Shown piece after piece: positions 1 through 6,054 of a stretch of DNA of 11,661 nt; the stretch's first letter is position 1, and every line of letters starts with the position of its first letter. The notes under the pieces are model-generated. The model saw only the letters and a list, made by a program, of their open reading frames with translations, was not told the DNA's origin and did not search any database. The stretch covers positions 1-11,661 of the forward strand of contig CAIYNH010000103.1 in NCBI GenBank assembly GCA_903927495.1. Reading direction: 5' to 3'. Source of the DNA: an uncultured beta proteobacterium. GTDB lineage: Bacteria; Pseudomonadota; Gammaproteobacteria; Burkholderiales; Burkholderiaceae_C. The position numbers were made by a program, and so were the translations under genes.

Positions 1-126
1 AAGACTCAATGGCTAGCTCGAAAATATTCGAACTGGCAAAAAATCCACATGCTGCATGCCTTGACTTCTGCACAGTGTGAAAATCCAACCCGATTCAGGG
101 GTTCCTGAGGTTCATCAGCCACAATC

Positions 127-153
127 ATGCCTCAACTCGATTGGCCACCATGA
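127..153 (+). CDS. possible 8-codon leader ORF overlapping the next start
   Basis: An ATG at 127 opens an eight-codon frame (MPQLDWPP) whose TGA stop at 151-153 overlaps the ATG at 150 of the oxidoreductase gene in an ATGA arrangement. The oxidoreductase start has no good Shine-Dalgarno sequence of its own, so translational coupling is conceivable. However, the leader also lacks a well-spaced ribosome binding site: the TGAGG at 106-110 lies 16 bases upstream of its ATG. Such short frames arise easily by chance, so this is a weak call. Confidence 0.15.
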   Translation: MPQLDWPP

Positions 154-2231
154 CTGACACGACTATACACAGCGCCGCGCCCATCTCTCACATTGTGGGT
201 GCTTGCCCGCATGACTGCCCTGACACCTGCTCGATGCTGACCAGCGTGCAAAACGGCATCGCCATCAAGGTGCATGGCAACCCGGCGCATCCGCATACCG
301 ATGGTGCGCTGTGTACCAAGGTGTCGCGCTACACCGAGCGGACTTACCACCCTGAGCGCATTTTGCATCCCTTGAAACGCGTCGGCCCCAAGGGCTCGGG
401 CCAGTTTGAACGGGTCAGCTGGGATGCCGCACTGACCGACATTGCCGAGCGATTGCAGACCATTGCCCGGCGTGATCCGCAAGCTATCCTGCCCTACAGC
501 TATGCTGGCACCATGGGCCTGGTGCAGGGCGAAAGCATCGCGGCGCGGTTTTTTCATAAACTGGGGGCCTCCCAGCTCAACCGCACCATCTGCTCTGCTG
601 CCGGCGGCGAAGCGCTGGTGCATACCTTGGGCGGCAAGCTTGGCATGCGCGTTGAATTTTTTGCCGAGTCCAAACTGATCCTGATCTGGGGCAGCAATTC
701 GATTGCCAGCAACCTGCATTTCTGGCGCTACGCAAATCAAGCCAAACGCAATGGTGCCAGGCTGATCTGCATTGACCCGCGCAAAAGCGAGACCGCCGAT
801 AAATGCCACCAGCACATTGCCCTGCTACCCGGCACCGACGGCGCTTTGGCGTTAGCGCTGATGCACGAGCTGATTCAAAATGACTGGCTTGATCACGCTT
901 ATCTTGAGCATTACACACTCGGCTGGAGCAAGCTCAGAGAGCGTGCGCTGCTATGGAATCCTGAGCGTGCGGCAGCCGTCTGCGGGATCACACCAGAACA
1001 AATCCGTGACTTGGCCAAAGCTTATGGTGCCTGCGCAACCCGTCGCGAGCCGGCTGCCATCCGTGTCAACTATGGCGTTCAGCGGGTGCATGGCGGTGGC
1101 AATGCGGTACGCCTGATTGCCTCGCTGCCGGCGCTGATTGGGGCCTGGCGAAACCGCGCCGGTGGCGTACTGTTGTCGAGTTCGGGCAATTTTCCGGTGC
1201 AACGCGCAGCGCTTCAACGCCCGGATTTGCTGTCAGGGCACACCCCGCGCACAATTAATATGAGCAGCATCGGCGATGACCTGTTGCGCCCAAGCAGCCC
1301 GGAATTTGGCCCGGCCATCGCTGCCCTGCTGGTCTATAACAGCAACCCGGTGGCCATCGCGCCCGATTCGGCCAGGGTGGTACAAGGCTTTGAACGGGAA
1401 GACTTATTCACCGTGGTGCTGGAGCATTTTCAGACCGATACCGCTGATTACGCAGATTACATCCTGCCCGCCACCACCCAGTTGGAGCATTGGGACGTTC
1501 ATTCCAGCTACGGACATACCGATGTGCTGCTGAACCGCCCGGCCATTGCCCCGTGCGGTGAGGCCAAACCCAATACCCAGATTTTTCGTGAACTGGCCGC
1601 GCACATGGGTTTGACCGATGCCTGTTTCAAGGACAGCGATGACGACCTGTGTCGCCAGGCTTTTGGCGAAAGCGTTGATTTTGCGACCTTGTTAAGCCAG
1701 GGCTTTGCCACCTTGAACACGCCCGAGGCACCGTTCGCGCAGGGCAACTTTCCCACACCTTCCGGCAAGTGCGAGTTTTACAGCGCACGCCTAGCAGCCA
1801 GCGGCCAGGATGGACTGCCCGACCATGTGCCCAACCACGAGGCGGCCAACACCTCTGCGAGCTACCCTCTGGCCATGATTTCGCCGCCAGCGCGTAACTT
1901 TTTGAACTCCAGTTTTGTCAATGTCAAAAGTCTGCGCGAGCTTGAAGGCACACCGCTTTTGGAAATGCATGCCCACGATGCCTCCGCTCGTGGTCTTGCG
2001 TCGGGCAGCACGGTGTGCGTTTTTAACCAGCGCGGCACCTACCATTGCCAGTTACTGGTCAGCGAGCGGGCGCGCCCCGGTGTGGTCAATGGTCTGGGTG
2101 TCTGGTGGCGAAAAATGGGCTTGGAGGGCACCAACGTGAATCAGCTGACCAGCCAGAAGCTCACCGATTTGGGCCAGGGCCCGACCTTCTATGACTGCCT
2201 GGTGCAAGTGCAAGCCGCTGCTGCCCAGTGA
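150..2231 (+). CDS. molybdopterin-dependent oxidoreductase (Mo-bisMGD, DMSO reductase superfamily)
   Basis: This 693-residue protein is a catalytic subunit of the family that includes formate dehydrogenases, nitrate reductases and thiosulfate/polysulfide reductases. Near the N terminus CPHDCPDTC plus a later Cys (residues 19, 23, 27 and 55) form a typical [4Fe-4S] motif. C148, in the stretch RTICSAAGG, sits where the family's Cys/Ser/Sec Mo ligand lies, so Cys ligation is likely. Residues ~570-690 look like the C-terminal dinucleotide-binding domain (SPPARNFLNSSF, then GLGVWW). There is no twin-arginine signal, so it is probably cytoplasmic. No iron-sulfur, membrane or FdhD-like partner lies next to it, and the substrate cannot be assigned. 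The ATG at 150 is preferred, giving MTDTT; an in-frame TTG at 141 would add three residues, and neither has a clear Shine-Dalgarno sequence. The family call is firm; the reaction is unknown. Confidence 0.93.
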   Translation: MTDTTIHSAAPISHIVGACPHDCPDTCSMLTSVQNGIAIKVHGNPAHPHTDGALCTKVSRYTERTYHPERILHPLKRVGPKGSGQFERVSWDAALTDIAERLQTIARRDPQAILPYSYAGTMGLVQGESIAARFFHKLGASQLNRTICSAAGGEALVHTLGGKLGMRVEFFAESKLILIWGSNSIASNLHFWRYANQAKRNGARLICIDPRKSETADKCHQHIALLPGTDGALALALMHELIQNDWLDHAYLEHYTLGWSKLRERALLWNPERAAAVCGITPEQIRDLAKAYGACATRREPAAIRVNYGVQRVHGGGNAVRLIASLPALIGAWRNRAGGVLLSSSGNFPVQRAALQRPDLLSGHTPRTINMSSIGDDLLRPSSPEFGPAIAALLVYNSNPVAIAPDSARVVQGFEREDLFTVVLEHFQTDTADYADYILPATTQLEHWDVHSSYGHTDVLLNRPAIAPCGEAKPNTQIFRELAAHMGLTDACFKDSDDDLCRQAFGESVDFATLLSQGFATLNTPEAPFAQGNFPTPSGKCEFYSARLAASGQDGLPDHVPNHEAANTSASYPLAMISPPARNFLNSSFVNVKSLRELEGTPLLEMHAHDASARGLASGSTVCVFNQRGTYHCQLLVSERARPGVVNGLGVWWRKMGLEGTNVNQLTSQKLTDLGQGPTFYDCLVQVQAAAAQ

Positions 2232-2308
2232 CGGACTGGTACCAAAGCTGCGCGCAGGCTGTAATGCGCCGGTAACCTGCGGATCAGCAAACGTTTAGTA
2301 TCGCGCCC

Positions 2309-2695
2309 ATGCAACCGCACTTTTCAACCCTGCTTTCCACAAGCTCCGACAACAGCCAACTCACCCCTAAACCCTGGGGTTGGTATGCAACGATGTCGGA
2401 GCTGCCCGGCCACAAGATCAAGCACATTGGCGTGCATCCCGGACAGCGCATCAGCTTGCAAAAACACCACCATCGCCACGAACACTGGGTCGTGTTGCAA
2501 GGGCTGGCGTGCGTCACGCTGGGGGAGCAGACCTTTAATCTGAGCGCGGGGCAGCATTGCGACATTGCCCAGGGGCTGGCGCATCGGTTGGCCAACCCGG
2601 GCCAGCAGCCGCTGCTGATTCTGGAAGTGCAATTTGGCGACTACCTGGGCGAGGACGACATCGAGCGCCTGGGTGATGACTATGGCCGGGTGTAA
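2309..2695 (+). CDS. stand-alone cupin, ManC-type phosphomannose isomerase C-terminal domain
   Basis: This 128-residue protein matches the C-terminal cupin of bifunctional mannose-1-phosphate guanylyltransferase/mannose-6-phosphate isomerase enzymes. It starts with KPWGWY (21-26), has the metal-binding cupin motif HHHRHEHW (53-60) with G45 and G65 at motif spacing, a second-motif His in AHRLANPG (91-98), and ends in the hallmark FGDYLGEDDIERLGDDYGR. The nucleotidyltransferase half is absent, and the protein is too short to hold it. It may interconvert mannose- and fructose-6-phosphate, or act as a sugar-phosphate binding or other isomerase domain; activity is not shown by the sequence. It lies 77 bases after the oxidoreductase and 24 bases before the ROK kinase on the same strand, so co-transcription with the kinase is likely and would place it in hexose metabolism. 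The start codon lacks a strong ribosome binding site. Confidence 0.85.
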   Translation: MQPHFSTLLSTSSDNSQLTPKPWGWYATMSELPGHKIKHIGVHPGQRISLQKHHHRHEHWVVLQGLACVTLGEQTFNLSAGQHCDIAQGLAHRLANPGQQPLLILEVQFGDYLGEDDIERLGDDYGRV

Positions 2696-2719
2696 CCCTG
2701 TTTTTTTGGATTAACTTTG

Positions 2720-3712
2720 ATGACCACTAATTTTTTAGCTCATGATTTTTGCCTGCCGGCAGGCAGTGCACCGGTGGCCTGTGTTGATATTGGCGGCACC
2801 AAGGTGGCCGTCAACATTGTTGATGCGCAGGGCATTCGCGGCAAAGTCGCCGAGCCTACCGCCACCACTGGCAGCAATGATGCGCTGGCACAGCAGATTA
2901 TTCGAATGGTGGGCCAAAGCTGCACTGCGGCGGGTGTGGCGCTGCAAGACATTGCACGCGTCGGCGTGTCCTCGTGTGGGCCCTTTGTGCTGTGTGCTGG
3001 ACTGGTCGAGCTGGCAGCCCCCAACATTTGCGGCGGCATGGCAGGCACCGCGCGCGGCCTCCCCAACGACTGGCAAACCGCCTTGCTGGAAGCCCCGCTA
3101 CGCGCCAGGTTTGCCCATGTCAGGGTAGAAAACGATGGCATTGGTGCCCTTGAAGCTGAACGCCGCTGGGGTGCCTTGCAAGTCAATGGCGTACCCATAG
3201 CCAACTGTGCCTATGTCACCTGGAGCACCGGTATTGGCACTGGACTGTGTGTTGATGGCCATGTGCTGCGCGGTAAAAACGGTAACGCCGGTCACGCCGG
3301 CCACCTGTTTGTGAGCGACAACAGCGATGCGCTGTGCGGTTGCGGCAATATCGGTGATGTCGAAGGTCTGGTTGCCGGGAACGCCATTGCGCGGCGCTTT
3401 TCGGCCGCAGGTTATGCCGATGCCGCTATGTTATTCAAAGCGGCTTATGCAGGTGACACTAGCGCTGCAAGGATTATTAACGATTTGTGCCAGGTGATGG
3501 GGCGGATGCTCTACAACCTGATTGCCACGCTTGATGTGCAACGCATCAGCATTGGCGGCAGCGTCTATTGGCACCACCGAGACTACCTTCTGCCCAAACT
3601 GCGGGCCTATGTACAGGGCAAACTGCCAGCGTTAAGTAACGGCTGCGAACTGGTCAGCGCCGGTCTGGGCGAGCGGGTCGGGGACTTTGGTGCGCTGGCG
3701 CTCGTGGTTTAG
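2720..3712 (+). CDS. ROK-family sugar kinase (probable gluco/hexokinase) with variant motifs
   Basis: This 330-residue protein has the ROK layout: the phosphate loop DIGGTK at 23-28, VENDG with the probable catalytic Asp139, and the ATP-site segment STGIGTG at 169-175. It lacks an N-terminal helix-turn-helix, so it is a kinase type rather than a NagC/Mlc-type repressor. Two signature motifs are altered. The usual substrate motif ExGH reads HAGH (192-195), and the zinc motif CxCGxxGCxE reads CGCGNIGDVE (206-215), with Asp213 in place of the third Cys. His195 is kept. ATG 2720 is chosen over TTG 2717; a weak GGA lies about nine bases upstream. It sits directly upstream of a glucose-type importer, so it probably phosphorylates the imported hexose. 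The exact sugar, such as glucose, mannose or an N-acetylated sugar, cannot be fixed from the sequence. Confidence 0.88.
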   Translation: MTTNFLAHDFCLPAGSAPVACVDIGGTKVAVNIVDAQGIRGKVAEPTATTGSNDALAQQIIRMVGQSCTAAGVALQDIARVGVSSCGPFVLCAGLVELAAPNICGGMAGTARGLPNDWQTALLEAPLRARFAHVRVENDGIGALEAERRWGALQVNGVPIANCAYVTWSTGIGTGLCVDGHVLRGKNGNAGHAGHLFVSDNSDALCGCGNIGDVEGLVAGNAIARRFSAAGYADAAMLFKAAYAGDTSAARIINDLCQVMGRMLYNLIATLDVQRISIGGSVYWHHRDYLLPKLRAYVQGKLPALSNGCELVSAGLGERVGDFGALALVV

Positions 3713-3747
3713 CTCGGATTTTGTGCGGAATTCACTGAACCAAGGGT

Positions 3748-3772
3748 AAGTCCTGATAGTCAGGCTTGTTAA
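3748..3772 (+). terminator. short hairpin after the ROK kinase gene, possible weak terminator
   Basis: CCTGA-TAG-TCAGG (3752-3764) forms a five-pair stem with a three-base loop. It can be extended by AAG/CTT across a bulged T, and CTTGTTAAATT follows. The U-run is poor, so termination would be inefficient. The site could equally be an operator half of the adjacent gtsA control region. Confidence 0.25.
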
Positions 3773-3794
3773 ATTAATTAACAATTAATTAATT
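3766..3794 (+). promoter_or_regulatory. AT-rich nested inverted repeats, putative gtsA operator/promoter
   Basis: TTGTTAA-n5-TTAACAA (3766-3784) is a perfect 7-base inverted repeat. It overlaps two copies of TTAATTAA (3774-3781 and 3785-3792) separated by CAA. The tract stands out sharply from the GC-rich surroundings. TTGTTA (3766-3771) and ATTAAT (3788-3793), 16 bases apart, make a plausible sigma-70 promoter, so a repressor binding the palindrome would block it. The promoter call is by eye and the regulator is unknown; no regulator gene is present in the window. Confidence 0.4.
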
Positions 3795-3807
3795 CGAGCA
3801 ACACGGT

Positions 3808-3859
3808 GTCTGCCCGAAGCAACCATTGCCTCACAGCCTATTGGGCTAAGCGGGCAGAC
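3808..3859 (+). promoter_or_regulatory. structured 5' leader RNA of gtsA (three-way junction)
   Basis: A perfect nine-pair stem joins GTCTGCCCG (3808-3816) with CGGGCAGAC (3851-3859). Inside it are two small hairpins, GCAA-CCA-TTGC (3819-3829) and AGCC-TATTG-GGCT (3835-3847), giving a three-way junction fold. The structure ends six bases before the AGGAG ribosome binding site (3865-3869) of gtsA. It matches no riboswitch class I recognise. It could control translation, protect the mRNA 5' end, or bind a protein. An in-frame GTG at 3806 would translate through it, but the strong ribosome binding site and signal peptide place the start after it. Confidence 0.45.
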
Positions 3860-3874
3860 AAATCAGGAGATCAC

Positions 3875-5125
3875 ATGTTGAAGCTTTCCAAATTGGCCAT
3901 GGCCCTTGCATTGGTAGTCGGTGGCACGGCGGCCCTCGCTGGCGAGGTAGAAGTCTTGCACTACTGGACTTCCGGCGGCGAAGCCAAATCGGCGGCAGAG
4001 CTGAAGAAGATCATGCAGGCCCAAGGTCACGTCTGGAAAGATTTTGCGGTGGCGGGTGGCGGTGGCGACAACGCTGCCACTGTACTCAAGAGCCGTGTGG
4101 TCTCAGGCAATCCGCCGGCTGCCGCTCAAATCAAAGGCCCCGCCATTCAGGAATGGGCCAGTGAGGGCGTGCTAGCTAATCTTGATGCAACCGCCAAAGC
4201 AGAAAAATGGGATAGCCTGCTGCCCGGTGTCGTCGCTGATGTGATGAAGTACAAAGGCAGCTACGTGGCGGCTCCGGTGAATGTGCACCGCGTCAACTGG
4301 ATGTGGGCCAACGCTGCCGTGCTGAAAAAGGCTGGCGTAGCCGGTGCTCCCAAGAGCTGGGACGAATTTTTTGTGGCTGCTGAAAAAGTAAAAAAAGCCG
4401 GCCTGATTGCGGTCGCGCATGGTGGCCAAAACTGGCAAGACTTCACTACCTTTGAGTCGGTGGTGCTGGGTGTTGGCGGTGCCAAGTTTTACAGTGAGGC
4501 GTTCATTAAGCTCGATCAAAAGGCCCTGACCAGCGCGACCATGACCAAAGCGCTGGAAACCTTCCGCAAGGTCAAGAGTTACACCGACGCAGCAGCCCCC
4601 GGGCGCGATTGGAATCTGGCCACGGCCATGCTGATTCAGGAAAAGGCAGCCTTCCAGTTCATGGGTGACTGGGCCAAAGGCGAGTTCACCGCCGCCGGCA
4701 AGGTGCCGGGCAAAGACTACATCTGCGCTGCGGCCCCAGGCACAGCCAATGCCTATACCTTTAACGTGGATTCCTTTGCCATGTTCAAGCTCAAAGATGC
4801 GGCAGCGCAAAAAGCCCAGGGCGATCTGGCTGCAGCCATCATGGGCACAGAGTTCCAGGAGGTGTTCAACCTGAACAAGGGTTCGATCCCGGTGCGCCTG
4901 AACATGAGCATGGCCAAGTTTGACGACTGCGCCAAGTTATCCAGCAAAGACTTTGTTGATACAGCCAAAACTGGTGGCCTGGTGCCTTCCGTTGCCCATG
5001 GCATGGCCATCAAGCCAGCCGCCGAGGGCGCGATTAAGGATGCGGTCAGCCAGTTCTGGAACGATGACAAGATTTCGGTGGCCGATGGTGTGAAGAATAT
5101 TGCCAAGGCGGCGGCTACCAAGTAG
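3875..5125 (+). CDS. gtsA: glucose/mannose-type ABC transporter periplasmic binding protein
   Basis: This 416-residue extracellular solute-binding protein (family 1) captures sugar in the periplasm and delivers it to the GtsBC permease. A signal peptide, MLKLSKLAMALALVVGGTAALA, is followed by mature GEVEVLHYWTSGGE. The segments WKDFAVAGGGGDNAATVLKSR and SGNPPAAAQIKGPAIQEWA are strongly reminiscent of the Pseudomonas glucose-binding protein GtsA. Two Cys in the mature part, in YICAAAPG and FDDCAKL, may form a disulfide. The start is ATG 3875, with AGGAG at 3865-3869 five bases upstream; the frame stays open back to a GTG at 3806, but that would bury the signal peptide. It is the first gene of gtsABCD and lies 162 bases after a ROK kinase. 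It is separated from its permease genes by 929 bases of repeats. Glucose is the likeliest ligand; mannose or another hexose is possible. Confidence 0.92.
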   Translation: MLKLSKLAMALALVVGGTAALAGEVEVLHYWTSGGEAKSAAELKKIMQAQGHVWKDFAVAGGGGDNAATVLKSRVVSGNPPAAAQIKGPAIQEWASEGVLANLDATAKAEKWDSLLPGVVADVMKYKGSYVAAPVNVHRVNWMWANAAVLKKAGVAGAPKSWDEFFVAAEKVKKAGLIAVAHGGQNWQDFTTFESVVLGVGGAKFYSEAFIKLDQKALTSATMTKALETFRKVKSYTDAAAPGRDWNLATAMLIQEKAAFQFMGDWAKGEFTAAGKVPGKDYICAAAPGTANAYTFNVDSFAMFKLKDAAAQKAQGDLAAAIMGTEFQEVFNLNKGSIPVRLNMSMAKFDDCAKLSSKDFVDTAKTGGLVPSVAHGMAIKPAAEGAIKDAVSQFWNDDKISVADGVKNIAKAAATK

Positions 5126-5156
5126 TCAGTTGGCTGATTTTTAGTCGGTGTGTGGC

Positions 5157-5224
<68 letters not shown>

Positions 5225-5230
5225 GTCACA

Positions 5231-5281
5231 ACCGATGTGCGTTCGCGGGCACCTTGGTTGGTAAGTTCATCGGTTTTTTAT
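5231..5281 (+). terminator. intra-operon terminator-like hairpin downstream of gtsA
   Basis: ACCGATG (5231-5237) pairs with CATCGGT (5268-5274), and six T residues (5274-5279) follow. The 30-base loop can hold a nested helix, GTGC/GCAC, although this competes with the last pair of the outer stem. The stem plus U-run resembles a rho-independent terminator. In importer operons such structures after the binding-protein gene commonly allow partial read-through, giving more binding protein than permease. The long loop makes the strength uncertain. Confidence 0.45.
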
Positions 5282-5293
5282 TTGCGCTAGTTG

Positions 5294-5416
5294 CCCCACT
5301 CTCTCCCCCCGCCCTCTCTCGCCCCACCGGGCGAGAAAGGGAGCCTAACAGCCACATGTGGCCGGCGCTTTGTGGGCTGGAATTTAGCGCACTACGGACT
5401 GGGTAATACCTCCAGA
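5294..5416 (-). repeat. palindromic intergenic element, copy 1 (inverted)
   Basis: This 123-base copy is the reverse complement of copies 2 and 3. By hand alignment it differs from copy 2 at about 17 positions, roughly 86% identical. Its core is a 13-pair hairpin (5312-5324 with 5329-5341, loop CACC, one G-T mismatch). A perfect 12-base palindrome, GCCACATGTGGC, follows. The more diverged sequence suggests it is the oldest of the three. Confidence 0.9.
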
Positions 5417-5506
5417 CGCCAAATAAAGGACGTTATTGATGGTGGGAAAACAACTTCTAGAGCACGTCAGAATTGCATGAGTAGCTATAAAGTTGGAAGC
5501 AAACTG

Positions 5507-5534
5507 GTTCAGTTCAGTTCAGTTCAGTTCAGTT
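5507..5534 (+). repeat. GTTCA pentanucleotide tandem repeat (5.6 copies)
   Basis: GTTCA is repeated without interruption over 28 bases. It lies about 30 bases before element copy 2 and is non-coding. It is one of at least three different short tandem repeats in this insert. Confidence 0.95.
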
Positions 5535-5565
5535 GTATAAATTTTGAAACCAAGTTGACGAGGTG

Positions 5566-5687
5566 TCTGAAGGTATGACCCAGTCCGTTGTGCTTCACAT
5601 TTCAGCCCACTGAGAGCCAGCCACTTGTGGCTGTCAGGCTCCCTTTCTCGCCCGGTGGGGCGAGAGAGGGTTGGGGAGAGAGTGGGG
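5566..5687 (+). repeat. palindromic intergenic element, copy 2
   Basis: This 122-base copy runs from TCTGAAGGTATGACCCAG to GAGAGAGTGGGG. It has a near-perfect 13-pair hairpin, CCCTTTCTCGCCC (5641-5653) against GGGCGAGAGAGGG (5658-5670) with loop GGTG, and AGCCAC-TT-GTGGCT upstream. Looser similarity with copy 1 extends a few bases at each end (5562-5697). No transposase or target duplication is evident. Confidence 0.92.
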
Positions 5688-5730
5688 ACACTGGCGCAAA
5701 CAATAACAACTGCAAACCAAGAAACCAAAG

Positions 5731-5752
5731 AATTGAATTGAAATGAAATGAA
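5731..5752 (+). repeat. short AATTG/AAATG pentanucleotide repeats
   Basis: Two AATTG units are followed by two AAATG units and a trailing AA. This is a short degenerate pentanucleotide array in the A-rich spacer between element copies 2 and 3. On its own it is marginal; it is listed because it adds to the tandem repeats of this insert. Confidence 0.5.
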
Positions 5753-5824
5753 TAGCAACTCACGCAACCCCAGCAAGCTCCAGAAGGTGTTTTTACCAAT
5801 ATGAAATCTGCACAAAATTTGGCA

Positions 5825-5930
5825 TCTGAAGGTATGACCCAGTCCGTTGTGCTTCACATTTCAGCCCACTGAGAGCCGGCCACATGTGGCTGTCAGGCTC
5901 CCTTTCTCGCCCGGTGGGGAGAGAGTGGGG
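5825..5930 (+). repeat. palindromic intergenic element, copy 3 (16-base internal deletion)
   Basis: This 106-base copy has the same orientation as copy 2. It differs by two substitutions and by the exact loss of 16 bases (CGAGAGAGGGTTGGGG) lying between two GGGG runs. The loss removes most of the 3' arm of the main hairpin (5' arm at 5900-5912). The GCCACATGTGGC-type palindrome is kept in the form GGCCACATGTGGCT. Confidence 0.92.
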
Positions 5931-6054
5931 GCAACAAAGGTAAATCGAAAACGGTGAATTTACAAAGAAAGCTGGCAGTGAACTCACACAGGTTGTGACT
6001 TCAAAGTAACACAAACCACAAAAGCTATTCGCGCAGAAAACCAAGATCAACACC

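Noticed and set aside
61..89. TTGACT at 61-66 as the -35 of a promoter for the oxidoreductase gene
   Set aside because: The hexamer 17 bases downstream (TCCAAC) is a poor -10, and no better spacing gives a convincing match.
132..815. Long minus-strand ORF opposite the oxidoreductase gene
   Set aside because: It is a shadow of a GC-rich coding sequence; the + frame has clear family motifs and the antisense product has none.
2684..2708. GGGT-GTA-ACCC followed by seven T residues as a terminator after the cupin gene
   Set aside because: A four-pair stem overlapping the stop codon is too weak, and the kinase gene follows within 24 bases.
3722..3736. CRP-like site TGTGC-n5-TCACT upstream of gtsA
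   Set aside because: The spacing is five instead of six, and both half-sites deviate from TGTGA/TCACA; not strong enough to call.
3806..3874. N-terminal extension of gtsA from GTG 3806
   Set aside because: It would put 23 residues ahead of a clean signal peptide, whereas ATG 3875 has AGGAG at ideal spacing; the extension lies in the leader stem-loop.
5291..5578. Small + strand ORF of 95 codons in the repeat insert
   Set aside because: It translates element copy 1 and the GTTCA repeat, has no ribosome binding site and no protein-like composition.
5294..5930. CRISPR-like array of the three repeated units
   Set aside because: Units are over 100 bases, occur in both orientations, and the spacers are long and uneven; no cas genes are present.
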